Positions 1 through 6,725 of a stretch of DNA of 9,995 bases are shown in pieces; the stretch's first letter is position 1, and every line of letters starts with the position of its first letter. Location: the NCBI GenBank assembly GCA_003451675.1, contig DMCY01000036.1, positions 1 to 9,995 on the forward strand, read 5' to 3'. The notes beneath the pieces are model-generated. The model saw only the letters and a program-made list of their open reading frames with translations, had not been told where the DNA came from and ran no database searches. The DNA is from Candidatus Atribacteria bacterium (lineage in GTDB: Bacteria > Atribacterota > JS1 > SB-45 > 34-128). Made by a program: the position numbers and the translations under genes.

Positions 1-48
1 TAAAAAACAGTCCGGTTTTGATTCTTAAATGACAAGTCGGGGAAAGAT

Positions 49-77
49 TTGACATATTTTTAAAAATAGGGTATTAT
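49..77 (+). promoter_or_regulatory. Sigma-70 type promoter of the regulator gene and probably of the locus
   Basis: A perfect -35 hexamer TTGACA (49-54) is followed after exactly 17 bp by TATTAT (72-77), one base from the TATAAT consensus. The expected transcription start is near 84-86, giving a leader of about 45 nt before the regulator ATG at 129. This is the only convincing promoter I see in the window, so it may drive much of the locus. The link to the downstream genes is inferred from their common strand and short gaps. Confidence 0.8.
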
Positions 78-87
78 TTTAATACTA

Positions 88-105
88 AATGTAACCGCTT
101 ACATT
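88..105. promoter_or_regulatory. LacI/cre-type operator at the transcription start
   Basis: AATGTAACCGCTTACATT is an 18-bp even-symmetry palindrome centred on CG (96/97), with one mismatched pair (C95/C98). Its inner 14 bases (90-103) fit every position of the published Bacillus cre consensus TGWNANCGNTNWCA, the general form of LacI-family operators. It begins 11 bp after the -10 box and covers the expected +1 region, where a bound repressor would block initiation or early elongation. The likely ligand is the regulator encoded 24 bp downstream (autoregulation). A CcpA-like global regulator, if the organism has one, is the alternative. Confidence 0.8.
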
Positions 106-128
106 ATCTACATTATCGAGGTAAAAAA

Positions 129-1133
129 ATGAGAATGACCATCGAACATATAGCCCAATTAGCAGAAGTTTCCAAAGCAACCGTATCGAGAGTCCTGAAT
201 GATAGCCCCAAAGTTACCGAAAAAACTCGAGAGAGAGTAATGAAGGCTATCAAAGAATCGGGTTATTATCCCAGTGCCATGGCTAGAAGGCTTACTACCA
301 ATAAAGCCGAAACAATCGGTCTGATTATTCCCTCACCTCAAGATAAAACCTTTGGTAATCCTTTTTACACAGAGATTCTCTGCGGGTTTACTCATCAAGC
401 TAAAATTGAAGGCTACGATCTTTTATTGTTTATAAACGAACATCAATTCAACTACTCTCAATTATTCCATGACCGACGTGTCGATGGACTCTTGCTTGTG
501 GGAGTAAACAGAAAAGATAAAGAAGTTATCCAATTAAACAAGAACAACTTTCCTTATATACTTACAGGAAAAGTAGATTTTAGGGAAGCAAATTATGTTG
601 ATGCTGATAATAAAGGGGGAGCTTACCAGGCAGTATCTTATTTGGTCAACCTGGGACATAAGAGAATTGGCTATCTTGGTGGTTCATTTGAATTCGTTTT
701 TAATCAAGAAAGATTCGAAGGTTACCTTCAGGTGTTAAAAGAACATAATCTTGAGTATGGTAAAGAGTTAACTATGGAGAGTATTAACACTGAGGAAAGC
801 GGTTATGAAGCGATGCGCAAACTTTTAGAGTCTTCATCAATTCCCACTGCAGTCTTTGCGGCTAATGATTTAGATGCAATCGGGGCAATGAAAGCAATAA
901 GGGAAAAGGGTTTAAGGATTCCGGAAGATATCGCCGTTATTGGTTTTGATGATATTCAGTTAGCTTCACATATAGAACCACCCCTTACTACAGTTCGACA
1001 ACCTATCTATGAAATGGGAATTACCGCTATAAATTTATTAGTTCAACTAATAGAGGGGAAGGAAAAAGAACCACTAAAGGTAGAGCTGCTCACCCGGTTG
1101 ATAATAAGAGGATCCTCAGGAGGAAAAATTTAA
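129..1133 (+). CDS. LacI-family maltodextrin operon regulator (MalR-like)
   Basis: A DNA-binding repressor of the LacI/GalR family, 334 aa, the usual family length. Residues 4-50 form the helix-turn-helix (recognition segment SKATVSRVLN at 15-24), followed by a hinge helix of the form SAMARRL (49-55). Residues 62-330 form the periplasmic-binding-like effector domain, with family signatures such as VDGLLLVG (118-125), LGHKRIGYLGG (175-185) and DIAVIGFDDI (267-276), and the typical C-terminal TTVRQP (287-292). The start at 129 has GAGGT at 118-122 with 6 bp spacing. ATG at 135 is in frame but too far from that site to be preferred. Upstream lies a consensus promoter with a LacI-type operator; downstream come amylase and maltodextrin transport genes. 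The inferred effector is therefore a maltodextrin, maltose or a derivative, but the sequence does not show whether it represses or activates the distal genes. Confidence 0.93.
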   Translation: MRMTIEHIAQLAEVSKATVSRVLNDSPKVTEKTRERVMKAIKESGYYPSAMARRLTTNKAETIGLIIPSPQDKTFGNPFYTEILCGFTHQAKIEGYDLLLFINEHQFNYSQLFHDRRVDGLLLVGVNRKDKEVIQLNKNNFPYILTGKVDFREANYVDADNKGGAYQAVSYLVNLGHKRIGYLGGSFEFVFNQERFEGYLQVLKEHNLEYGKELTMESINTEESGYEAMRKLLESSSIPTAVFAANDLDAIGAMKAIREKGLRIPEDIAVIGFDDIQLASHIEPPLTTVRQPIYEMGITAINLLVQLIEGKEKEPLKVELLTRLIIRGSSGGKI

Positions 1134-1136
1134 ATA

Positions 1137-1153
1137 GGGATAATGATTATCCC
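1137..1153. promoter_or_regulatory. 8-1-8 perfect dyad in the regulator-amylase gap, Fur-box-like
   Basis: GGGATAATGATTATCCC is a perfect inverted repeat of 8 bp arms around one central base, starting 3 bp after the regulator stop codon. The inner 15-mer (1138-1152) differs from the Fur 7-1-7 consensus TGATAATnATTATCA only at its two outermost bases. Odd symmetry argues against it being a second LacI-type operator. In RNA it could form only a small hairpin (GGGATA/TATCCC with a 5-nt loop). I therefore call it a candidate protein-binding site, with function unproven. Confidence 0.4.
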
Positions 1154-1176
1154 AAAAATAAAGAGGAACAAAAAAG

Positions 1177-3318
1177 ATGGGGAAATTTGTTATAGGATGC
1201 ATATTGTGTCTTCCAATAATTTTTTCAATAAATGGCTTAGTTTTTGCAGCGGAGTTCACTTTTACCTATGTCCCTCTTGAAAACGAGGAAGTATCCTCAG
1301 TAAGTTTGCGTGGTTCTTTTAATAGCTGGGGTGAATGGCCTATGGAGAAACAACATGATGGAACCTGGAATATTACTGTAGATTTAGAACCGGGAGAGTA
1401 TCAGTATAAATTTTATATTAATGGGAAGTGGCCTCAAGATATGTCGACTGCCCGTGATGGAGGCCCGGTAGATCCGAACGCCGTAGGGTACATTAACGAT
1501 GGTTTTGGTGGTCAGAATGCAATATGTAGAATTAAAGAAGAAACCACAGAAGGAGTAGTTCTCGTACATAATCCTGATGACCCGGCTTATTTATGTATTG
1601 CTGATGAACGTTTGGTAATAAGGTTAAAAACTTCACCTCATAAGGTTGCTAAAGTGTTTTTGGTTACCGATGAAGGTAAATGGCCTATGGAAAGACAACT
1701 ACAATGGGAATACGGAGAAGTTTTTCGCCTATCACTGGGATTTCCAGATTCCCTGAAATACCATTTTGTAGGATATACTATTGAAGGCACCGAATTTTCT
1801 CTACCGGAAGACCCTTCACAATTTTTCTTTTTTGATGGTATTGACCGTTTTCCTCAAATTAAATGGGTAAGCAAAGGTATAATCTATCAAATTTTCCCTG
1901 ACCGTTTTTATAATGGCAATCCTAAAAATGATTCACTTGCTCTTATGAGTGATGAATTCCACTTTAATGAACAATGGTCTCAAAATAAGCTGTGGGCTAA
2001 AGAAGGTCCTTCTTTAGCTAAATGGAATGACCCTATTTCCACTCAACATTGCTGTCATCAATATTTTGGTGGAGACCTGGTTGGGATTATTGAGAAACTT
2101 GATTATTTAAAAGGATTAGGAGTTACCGCATTATATTTAAATCCCATCTTTGATTCAGGTAGTACCCACGGATATGACACTCATAATTATATGAAAGTAA
2201 GTCCAAAATTTGGTAGCGAGGAGAATTTACAGGAACTCTTAAATGAAGCACATAAAAGAGGAATGCGGGTAATTTTAGATTTTGTTCCCAATCATACCGG
2301 TTTAGGTTTTTGGGCTTTTCAGGATGTGGTAAAGAAAGGGAAGGATAGTCCCTATTGGGATTGGTATTTTATTCATCAATGGCCCTTTACTCCAGGTGAC
2401 CCAACTGCTTATGAAGCCTGGTGGGGAGTAGGGAGTCTGCCAAAATTAAATACCGGTAATTCCGAGGTGAAGAAATACCTTTTTAAGGTAGTAAACCATT
2501 GGTTAAACTTTGGAGCAGATGGCTGGCGGGTGGATGTACCTAATGAATTAGTCGAGGCACAGGCTTTCTTTAAGGAGATGCGACAGATTGCCAAAATGGA
2601 AAAAGAAGATGCTTATCTTATTGCTGAGATTTGGCAACTTGATTCATCCTGGGTGAAAGGAGATCAGTTCGATTCTTTGATGAATTATGCTTTAGGGCGG
2701 GATATCTTACTTAATTTTGCCAAAGGGAGTATTGACGGAGAAGGCACTCTGGCTAATTTGAGTCGTTATTTTGGTTCTTATGGAGAGAATGTTACTGGTA
2801 TGGGCTTTAATCTGGTCAGTTCTCATGATACTGGGCGTATCCTTACTGATTTAGGGGGAGGTAATTTTGGCGATTCGCCCAAACCGGAAGCAGTAGAAAA
2901 ATTAAAACTACTCTCAACTCTGCTTTACACCCTGCCGGGAGCACCGGTAATCTTCCAGGGCGATGAGCGAGGTATCTTGGGCGAAAAAGAATTTTTTGAT
3001 GCCCAACGTTATCCGATTCAATGGAATACTTTAGATGAAAATCTTGTATCTCATTATAAAAAACTGGCTCAACTGCGCCAAGAAATACCCGCACTTACTA
3101 GTAGTGTAATTCGCGATTATTATGGAACCGGTAACTTACTTTCCTTCTTTAGAGGTGAGCAGGGTAGTGGTGAGGTGATAGTTGTAGCTAACAATGGAAC
3201 TGAAACAGTAAAATTTGAATTGCCTTCCGGAAATTGGCGGTCTGTAACGGAGGGAGAAATATTACAGGGTAGCATATATGTACCTTCACTCCAGGTAAGA
3301 ATTTTTGAACATCTATAA
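1177..3318 (+). CDS. Secreted GH13 neopullulanase/maltogenic-amylase-like enzyme with N-terminal starch-binding module
   Basis: An endo- or debranching alpha-glucanase, 713 aa, probably acting on starch, pullulan or maltodextrins outside the cytoplasm. A signal peptide spans about 1-24 (K3, hydrophobic core, VFA then A25). Residues 27-118 form a CBM48/AMPK-type glycan-binding module that keeps the carbohydrate contacts (W51, K78, W85). Residues about 125-225 form an N-domain resembling that of cyclomaltodextrinases and neopullulanases (CBM34-like). The GH13 barrel follows: DFVPNH (368-373), LPKLN (421-425), GWRVDVPNE (449-457) with nucleophile D453, AEIW (483-486) with acid/base E484, and SSHD (548-551) with D551. 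LPKLN and the surroundings of E484 and D551 resemble the neopullulanase group (GH13_20; its usual motif is MPKLN). A C-terminal beta domain spans about 635-713. The start has AGAGGAA at 1162-1168, and an in-frame stop at 1159-1161 excludes any upstream start. Exact specificity (pullulanase, alpha-amylase or cyclodextrinase) cannot be read from the sequence. Confidence 0.92.
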   Translation: MGKFVIGCILCLPIIFSINGLVFAAEFTFTYVPLENEEVSSVSLRGSFNSWGEWPMEKQHDGTWNITVDLEPGEYQYKFYINGKWPQDMSTARDGGPVDPNAVGYINDGFGGQNAICRIKEETTEGVVLVHNPDDPAYLCIADERLVIRLKTSPHKVAKVFLVTDEGKWPMERQLQWEYGEVFRLSLGFPDSLKYHFVGYTIEGTEFSLPEDPSQFFFFDGIDRFPQIKWVSKGIIYQIFPDRFYNGNPKNDSLALMSDEFHFNEQWSQNKLWAKEGPSLAKWNDPISTQHCCHQYFGGDLVGIIEKLDYLKGLGVTALYLNPIFDSGSTHGYDTHNYMKVSPKFGSEENLQELLNEAHKRGMRVILDFVPNHTGLGFWAFQDVVKKGKDSPYWDWYFIHQWPFTPGDPTAYEAWWGVGSLPKLNTGNSEVKKYLFKVVNHWLNFGADGWRVDVPNELVEAQAFFKEMRQIAKMEKEDAYLIAEIWQLDSSWVKGDQFDSLMNYALGRDILLNFAKGSIDGEGTLANLSRYFGSYGENVTGMGFNLVSSHDTGRILTDLGGGNFGDSPKPEAVEKLKLLSTLLYTLPGAPVIFQGDERGILGEKEFFDAQRYPIQWNTLDENLVSHYKKLAQLRQEIPALTSSVIRDYYGTGNLLSFFRGEQGSGEVIVVANNGTETVKFELPSGNWRSVTEGEILQGSIYVPSLQVRIFEHL

Positions 3319-3344
3319 TTCAAATTTATTGGCAAAATAGATAA

Positions 3345-3359
3345 TTGATAAAATATCAA
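3345..3359. promoter_or_regulatory. 6-3-6 inverted repeat upstream of malE
   Basis: TTGATA and TATCAA are perfect inverted arms separated by AAA, 27 bp after the amylase stop codon. The site is AT-rich and lacks the central CG of the operator at 88-105, so it is not a copy of that operator. It could be a binding site for another regulator. Short AT-rich dyads also arise by chance in DNA of this composition, so the call is tentative. Confidence 0.25.
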
Positions 3360-3402
3360 CAAGGCAAACACATACAAGAAAATAGAGATTTTGAAAAGAG
3401 AG

Positions 3403-3410
3403 AAGGAGGT
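3403..3410 (+). promoter_or_regulatory. Orphan Shine-Dalgarno sequence in the malE leader
   Basis: AAGGAGGT is complementary to the 16S rRNA 3' end over 8 bases but has no start codon at a workable distance. The GTG at 3409-3411 overlaps the motif itself, and the nearest ATG (3444) opens only a 3-codon frame. Untranslated ribosome-binding sites of this kind stabilise some mRNAs in Bacillus (STAB-SD). Whether this one does so is inference. Confidence 0.45.
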
Positions 3411-3485
3411 GGTAGAAAGAAAGTTCAGAGAATAATTAATTGTATGTTTCATTGAATATTTTTAAATTTAAAGGAGGAAAGTATA

Positions 3486-4694
3486 ATGAAAAAATTTTTA
3501 ACAGTTTTATTAGTGTTAGTAATGTTGGTGGGTATAGTTACTATAGCCAGCGCTAAAGTGAATCTGATCCTTTGGACTAAAGAAGGTGAAGAACCCTTAG
3601 ATTGGAACAAATCCTTAATTGAAGAATTTATGAAAGCTAATCCAAACATTACGATTGAGTTAGTTAAAAAGACTAATGTAGAAGTTTTAAGAGAAGACTT
3701 TCTGACTGCTAGTCTAGCTAATGCTGCCCCGGATATTTTGTGGACCGTAAGTGACCATGCCGGTCCCTTTGTAGCTGCAGATATCATTGAACCAGTCGAT
3801 AACCTATTTGACTTAAATAAATATGTAGACTCAGCTATGGATGCGGTGAAGTTAGAAGGAAAATACTGGGGTATTCCCATTTCCAACGGTAACCAATTAA
3901 TGCTCCTTTACAATAAGAAGCTTATCGCAGAAGCTCCCAAAGATACAGATGAATTATTTACTGTGGGCAAAAAGCTGACCACCGGTGGGAATTATGCCCT
4001 GGTGTGGAACCAGACCGAACCTTTCTGGTTGGTCCCCTGGTTAGGTGGTTTTAAGGGAAAAGTTTTTGCCGAAGACGGAGTTACTCCTACCCTTAATACT
4101 CCGGAGATGATAGCTACCTTAAAGTTTTTACATGACATGAAGTTTGATGCCAAGATTGTGCCACCGGAATGTGATTATGATGCAGCTGATACTCTCTTTA
4201 AAGAGGGAAAAGCTGCTATGCTTATTAATGGTGACTGGTCAATAAGTGGTTATGTTAGTGTATTAGGTGATGATTTAGGGGTAGCTCGTATCCCTAAAGT
4301 TTCTGCTACCGGTGAGTGGCCTAAACCTTATACCAGCGGAGTATATTTTATGTTAACTAAGGGTATTTCCGGAGATAAACTGAAAGCAGCCCAAGATTTT
4401 ATAACCTTTGTTTCCTCTAAAGAAAAACAGTTAGAGATGGTCAAATTGTTGACTCGTTTACCGGCTGTAAAAGAAGCATTGGAAGATCCGTTGATCACCG
4501 AAAATATTATTCTTAAGGGTTCGGCTGACCAGATGGTTGTAGGTACACCGATGCCTACAGTATTAGAGATGCGTTGCAATTGGGACTCTATGAAACCTGA
4601 AATGTTAGCAGTATTAGCTAATACTAAGTCTCCTGAAGATGCTGCTAAAGATATGCAAAAAAGTGCGGATGCTTGCATAAAGAGCTTAGAATAA
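3486..4694 (+). CDS. malE: Maltodextrin ABC transporter, periplasmic substrate-binding protein
   Basis: An extracytoplasmic receptor of the family 1 solute-binding proteins, 402 aa, that captures maltose or maltodextrins and delivers them to MalFG. The signal peptide is residues 1-23 with an ASA cleavage site before K24. There is no lipobox cysteine, so the mature protein should be free in a periplasm. Family hallmarks are GKYWGIPIS (125-133), LYNKKL (141-146), FKEGKAAMLINGDW (238-251, the usual G-K-A-A-M-x-I-N-G-x-W) and VYFMLTKG (286-293). The start has AAGGAGG at 3471-3477, and a long leader precedes it. An 18-bp hairpin just after the stop codon probably favours malE over malFG expression, as expected for a receptor needed in excess. 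Maltodextrin specificity is inferred mainly from the neighbouring amylase, phosphorylase and MalQ genes. Confidence 0.92.
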   Translation: MKKFLTVLLVLVMLVGIVTIASAKVNLILWTKEGEEPLDWNKSLIEEFMKANPNITIELVKKTNVEVLREDFLTASLANAAPDILWTVSDHAGPFVAADIIEPVDNLFDLNKYVDSAMDAVKLEGKYWGIPISNGNQLMLLYNKKLIAEAPKDTDELFTVGKKLTTGGNYALVWNQTEPFWLVPWLGGFKGKVFAEDGVTPTLNTPEMIATLKFLHDMKFDAKIVPPECDYDAADTLFKEGKAAMLINGDWSISGYVSVLGDDLGVARIPKVSATGEWPKPYTSGVYFMLTKGISGDKLKAAQDFITFVSSKEKQLEMVKLLTRLPAVKEALEDPLITENIILKGSADQMVVGTPMPTVLEMRCNWDSMKPEMLAVLANTKSPEDAAKDMQKSADACIKSLE

Positions 4695-4704
4695 ATTCAG
4701 GTAA

Positions 4705-4748
4705 AAATAAAGACGAGGGACGTTTTTTTTCGTCCCTCGTCTTTATTT
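4705..4748 (+). terminator. Intercistronic hairpin (partial terminator/attenuator) between malE and malF
   Basis: The left arm AAATAAAGACGAGGGACG (4705-4722) and the right arm (4731-4748) pair perfectly over 18 bp around an 8-T loop. The inner 11 bp (4712-4722 with 4731-4741) are GC-rich and are followed by TTTATTTCT, while the A-rich left flank mirrors this tract. It therefore looks like an intrinsic terminator that can work on either strand. malF starts 38 bp further on and I see no promoter between, so I infer partial termination or 3'-end protection of malE mRNA rather than a full stop. Confidence 0.88.
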
Positions 4749-4786
4749 CTAAGTGAAACAGTCTTAATAAGGCAAGGGAGGATAGA

Positions 4787-5806
4787 ATGGAAGCTTTAAC
4801 CGCCGGAGTTGTTGTAAACACCATAAAAGAGTTAGGGAGTATGGTGATTTATATAATTTTAGGCATTATAATTCTTGAGATCCTGGTTTATCTGGTATTA
4901 GGTAAAATTTTTAAGAGTAAATATACTTTACCCTATATGTTAATGATAGCAGCAATCTTTGGTATAACTATATTGATTATTTATCCCATTAGCTATGAAG
5001 TGCGATTAGCTTTTACCAATATGAGCCTGCGACATTTTCGGAGTTATACTTTAAGCTGGGCTCAGGGATTGAAGAATTTTGCATTAATTTTTTCCGAACC
5101 GGTATTAAAACAGGTAAAATTTTTCCCTTTACTTTTCCGTACTCTCCTATGGACAGCTGTTAATCTGGTTTTTCATCTGGCGGGAGGCATGGGATTAGCT
5201 ATACTTCTCAATCGCCAGATGCGGGGGCGAGGGATTTATCGTACTTTATTAGTTTTCCCCTGGGCAGTTCCTCAGATTATTGCCGTATTAGCCTGGAAGG
5301 GTGAATTTCATTATGAATATGGTTTTGTAAATGTAATGTTAAAAAGTATAGGGATGCAGCCAATTCAATGGATGGTCAGCCCCTTCTGGAATTTTGCTGC
5401 AGCCTGCATTACCAACATCTGGTTGGGTATTCCTTTTATGATGATTATTATCCTGGGAGGATTACAAAGCATTCCTTTAGAGTTCTATGATGCTGCTGAG
5501 ATTGATGGTGCTTCCCGGTGGCAGCAGTTTCGTAATATTACCTTACCTTTACTAAAACCTGTACTTACCCCGGCAGTTGTTTTAGGCATCATCTGGACTT
5601 TTAATAATTTTAATGTTCCATATATGATTAACGCTAATGAGCTGGAAACTACCGATATTTTAGTTACCGCTTTATTTAGAGCAGCCTTTGAATATCACCG
5701 TTATGGGTTTTCTGCAGCCTTTGCTATGGTAAACTTTATTGTCCTTTTTATTATAGCTTTAGTTTATATCCGAATAACCCATGGATTGAAAGGAGCATAT
5801 GAATGA
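4787..5806 (+). CDS. malF: Maltodextrin ABC transporter permease, MalF type
   Basis: An inner-membrane permease subunit that pairs with MalG to form the translocation path for maltodextrins; 339 aa. Several hydrophobic spans are visible (about 17-39, 49-68, 117-141, 156-170, 203-225, 258-275 and 310-330). The cytoplasmic ATPase-docking EAA loop is at 234-254 (YDAAEIDGAS, then ITLP), with D in place of the first E and the key G241 kept. It is much shorter than Escherichia coli MalF (514 aa) and has no room for the large periplasmic P2 loop, as is usual for homologues outside the enterobacteria. GGGAGG (4776-4781) lies 5 bp before the ATG. The stop overlaps the malG start (ATGA), which indicates translational coupling. 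The unit contains no ATPase gene. UgpA/LacF-like permeases look similar, so the substrate assignment rests on context. Confidence 0.9.
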   Translation: MEALTAGVVVNTIKELGSMVIYIILGIIILEILVYLVLGKIFKSKYTLPYMLMIAAIFGITILIIYPISYEVRLAFTNMSLRHFRSYTLSWAQGLKNFALIFSEPVLKQVKFFPLLFRTLLWTAVNLVFHLAGGMGLAILLNRQMRGRGIYRTLLVFPWAVPQIIAVLAWKGEFHYEYGFVNVMLKSIGMQPIQWMVSPFWNFAAACITNIWLGIPFMMIIILGGLQSIPLEFYDAAEIDGASRWQQFRNITLPLLKPVLTPAVVLGIIWTFNNFNVPYMINANELETTDILVTALFRAAFEYHRYGFSAAFAMVNFIVLFIIALVYIRITHGLKGAYE

Positions 5807-6693
5807 AAATGAAAAATAAAACTAAACAAAGTAATATTTCTCGGTTTTTTAAATCACCAAGCCGTGGGGATAGTCCGTTTAAAAGGTTAATTATCCACTT
5901 GACTTTGATAGTTGCTTGTGCTATTGCGGTTTATCCGGTATTGCGGATCTTTAGTGTATCACTTCGTTCTGGTGACCGTTTACTTTCTACCTCTCTGGCT
6001 ATTATTCCGAAGGATGCCTCATTTTACAGTTATTACAGAATTATTTTTGAAAAACCCTTTTTACTGTGGCTTTGGAATAGCCTGGCCATAACTATAACCA
6101 CTGCCTTTATTGGTCTTATTTTAGCCTCTACCTCGGCTTATGCCTTTTCCCGCTGGAATTTTCCCGGTCGGAAGCCTGGTTTATTTTTTCTACTTACTAC
6201 GCAGATGATTCCAGCTGCTATGCTGGTCGTTCCTATATATATCTTAGCTGTAAAGTTTCAACTTATTAACTCCTATCGAGGATTAGCTCTGGCTTATTCG
6301 GTTAGTTCAATACCTTTTAGTATCTGGATTTTAAAAGGATATTATGACACAATACCCCGAGAGTTAGAGGAGGCGGCAAAGATAGATGGTGCCTCGCAAA
6401 TGGGGACATTTTTTCGTATCATCCTGCCCCTTTCTACTCCGGCCTTAGCTATCGTCTTCTTATTTAATTTTATGAATGCCTGGAATGATTGGATTATGGC
6501 GCGTATTATGTTACAGAGAGAGAATATGTTTACCTGGCCCTTAGGGATCTGGACTTTAGCTGGTCAATTCAGAGTGGAGTGGGGTTCTTTTACTGCTGCC
6601 TCTATTTTAGTGGCCATTCCGGTTATGGCTCTCTTTCTTTATTCCTCTAAGTGGCTTATTTCCGGTCTGACCTTAGGGTCAGTGAAGGGATAA
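5803..6693 (+). CDS. malG: Maltodextrin ABC transporter permease, MalG type
   Basis: The second permease subunit of the importer, 296 aa, the same length as Escherichia coli MalG. A basic cytoplasmic N-terminus (1-28) precedes membrane spans at about 30-51, 90-115, 127-150, 163-180, 211-229 and 267-285. The EAA loop is canonical: E190-A-A, G196, and ILP at 207-209, the contact site for the ATP-binding subunit. The C-terminus ends GLTLGSVKG, the typical MalG tail. It overlaps the malF stop codon by four bases (ATGA), with AAAGGAG at 5789-5795 inside the malF end. ATG at 5809 is also in frame, but spacing favours 5803. Arginine codons are mostly CGN, as in malF, unlike the two genes that follow. 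Confidence 0.92.
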   Translation: MKMKNKTKQSNISRFFKSPSRGDSPFKRLIIHLTLIVACAIAVYPVLRIFSVSLRSGDRLLSTSLAIIPKDASFYSYYRIIFEKPFLLWLWNSLAITITTAFIGLILASTSAYAFSRWNFPGRKPGLFFLLTTQMIPAAMLVVPIYILAVKFQLINSYRGLALAYSVSSIPFSIWILKGYYDTIPRELEEAAKIDGASQMGTFFRIILPLSTPALAIVFLFNFMNAWNDWIMARIMLQRENMFTWPLGIWTLAGQFRVEWGSFTAASILVAIPVMALFLYSSKWLISGLTLGSVKG

Positions 6694-6725
6694 TATTTTT
6701 CTGGTTGCATAAGGAGAAAAAATAA

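Larger units (their letters stand above)
3319..3485 (+). other. malE leader: dyad plus orphan Shine-Dalgarno
   Basis: This 167-bp gap is the longest between genes here. It contains a perfect 6-3-6 inverted repeat, TTGATA-AAA-TATCAA (3345-3359). It also contains a strong Shine-Dalgarno-like AAGGAGGT (3403-3410) with no ATG, TTG or usable GTG in the following 25 nt. The real malE ribosome binding site, AAGGAGG, is at 3471-3477, 8 bp from the ATG. I see no good promoter: TTGGCA at 3329-3334 lacks a proper -10 at 16-18 bp. I see no terminator after the amylase gene, so read-through from upstream is possible. A malE-specific promoter dependent on an activator cannot be excluded. Confidence 0.55.

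Noticed and set aside
1..48. AAAAC/GTTTT near positions 4-19 as a possible terminator of an upstream gene.
   Set aside because: The stem is only about 5 bp and A/T-rich, with no T tract directly after it. No upstream coding sequence is visible.
1192..1203. V-I-G-C at amylase residues 5-8 looks like a lipobox.
   Set aside because: Only seven residues precede the cysteine, too few for a lipoprotein signal h-region, and a normal signal-peptidase-I site follows at residues 22-25.
1143..1280. A 45-codon frame starting at ATG 1143 overlaps the amylase start, with AGGAGG at 1118-1123 upstream.
   Set aside because: The Shine-Dalgarno is 19 nt away, too far, and the bases encode the Gly-Gly near the regulator's C-terminus. 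The peptide has no recognisable features and lies in another frame over the amylase signal peptide.
3329..3357. TTGGCA at 3329-3334 as a -35 box for a malE promoter.
   Set aside because: The sequences at 16-18 bp spacing (around AATATC) do not resemble a -10 box. Better TAAAAT-like hexamers are at the wrong spacing (14 bp).
3120..3886. Long open frames on the minus strand (3120-3452 and 3449-3886) spanning the amylase end, leader and malE start.
   Set aside because: They are antisense to well-supported genes, have no ribosome binding sites or family signatures, and read as low-complexity shadows. The same holds for minus-strand frames at 4328-4678, 7214-7573 and 9422-9727.
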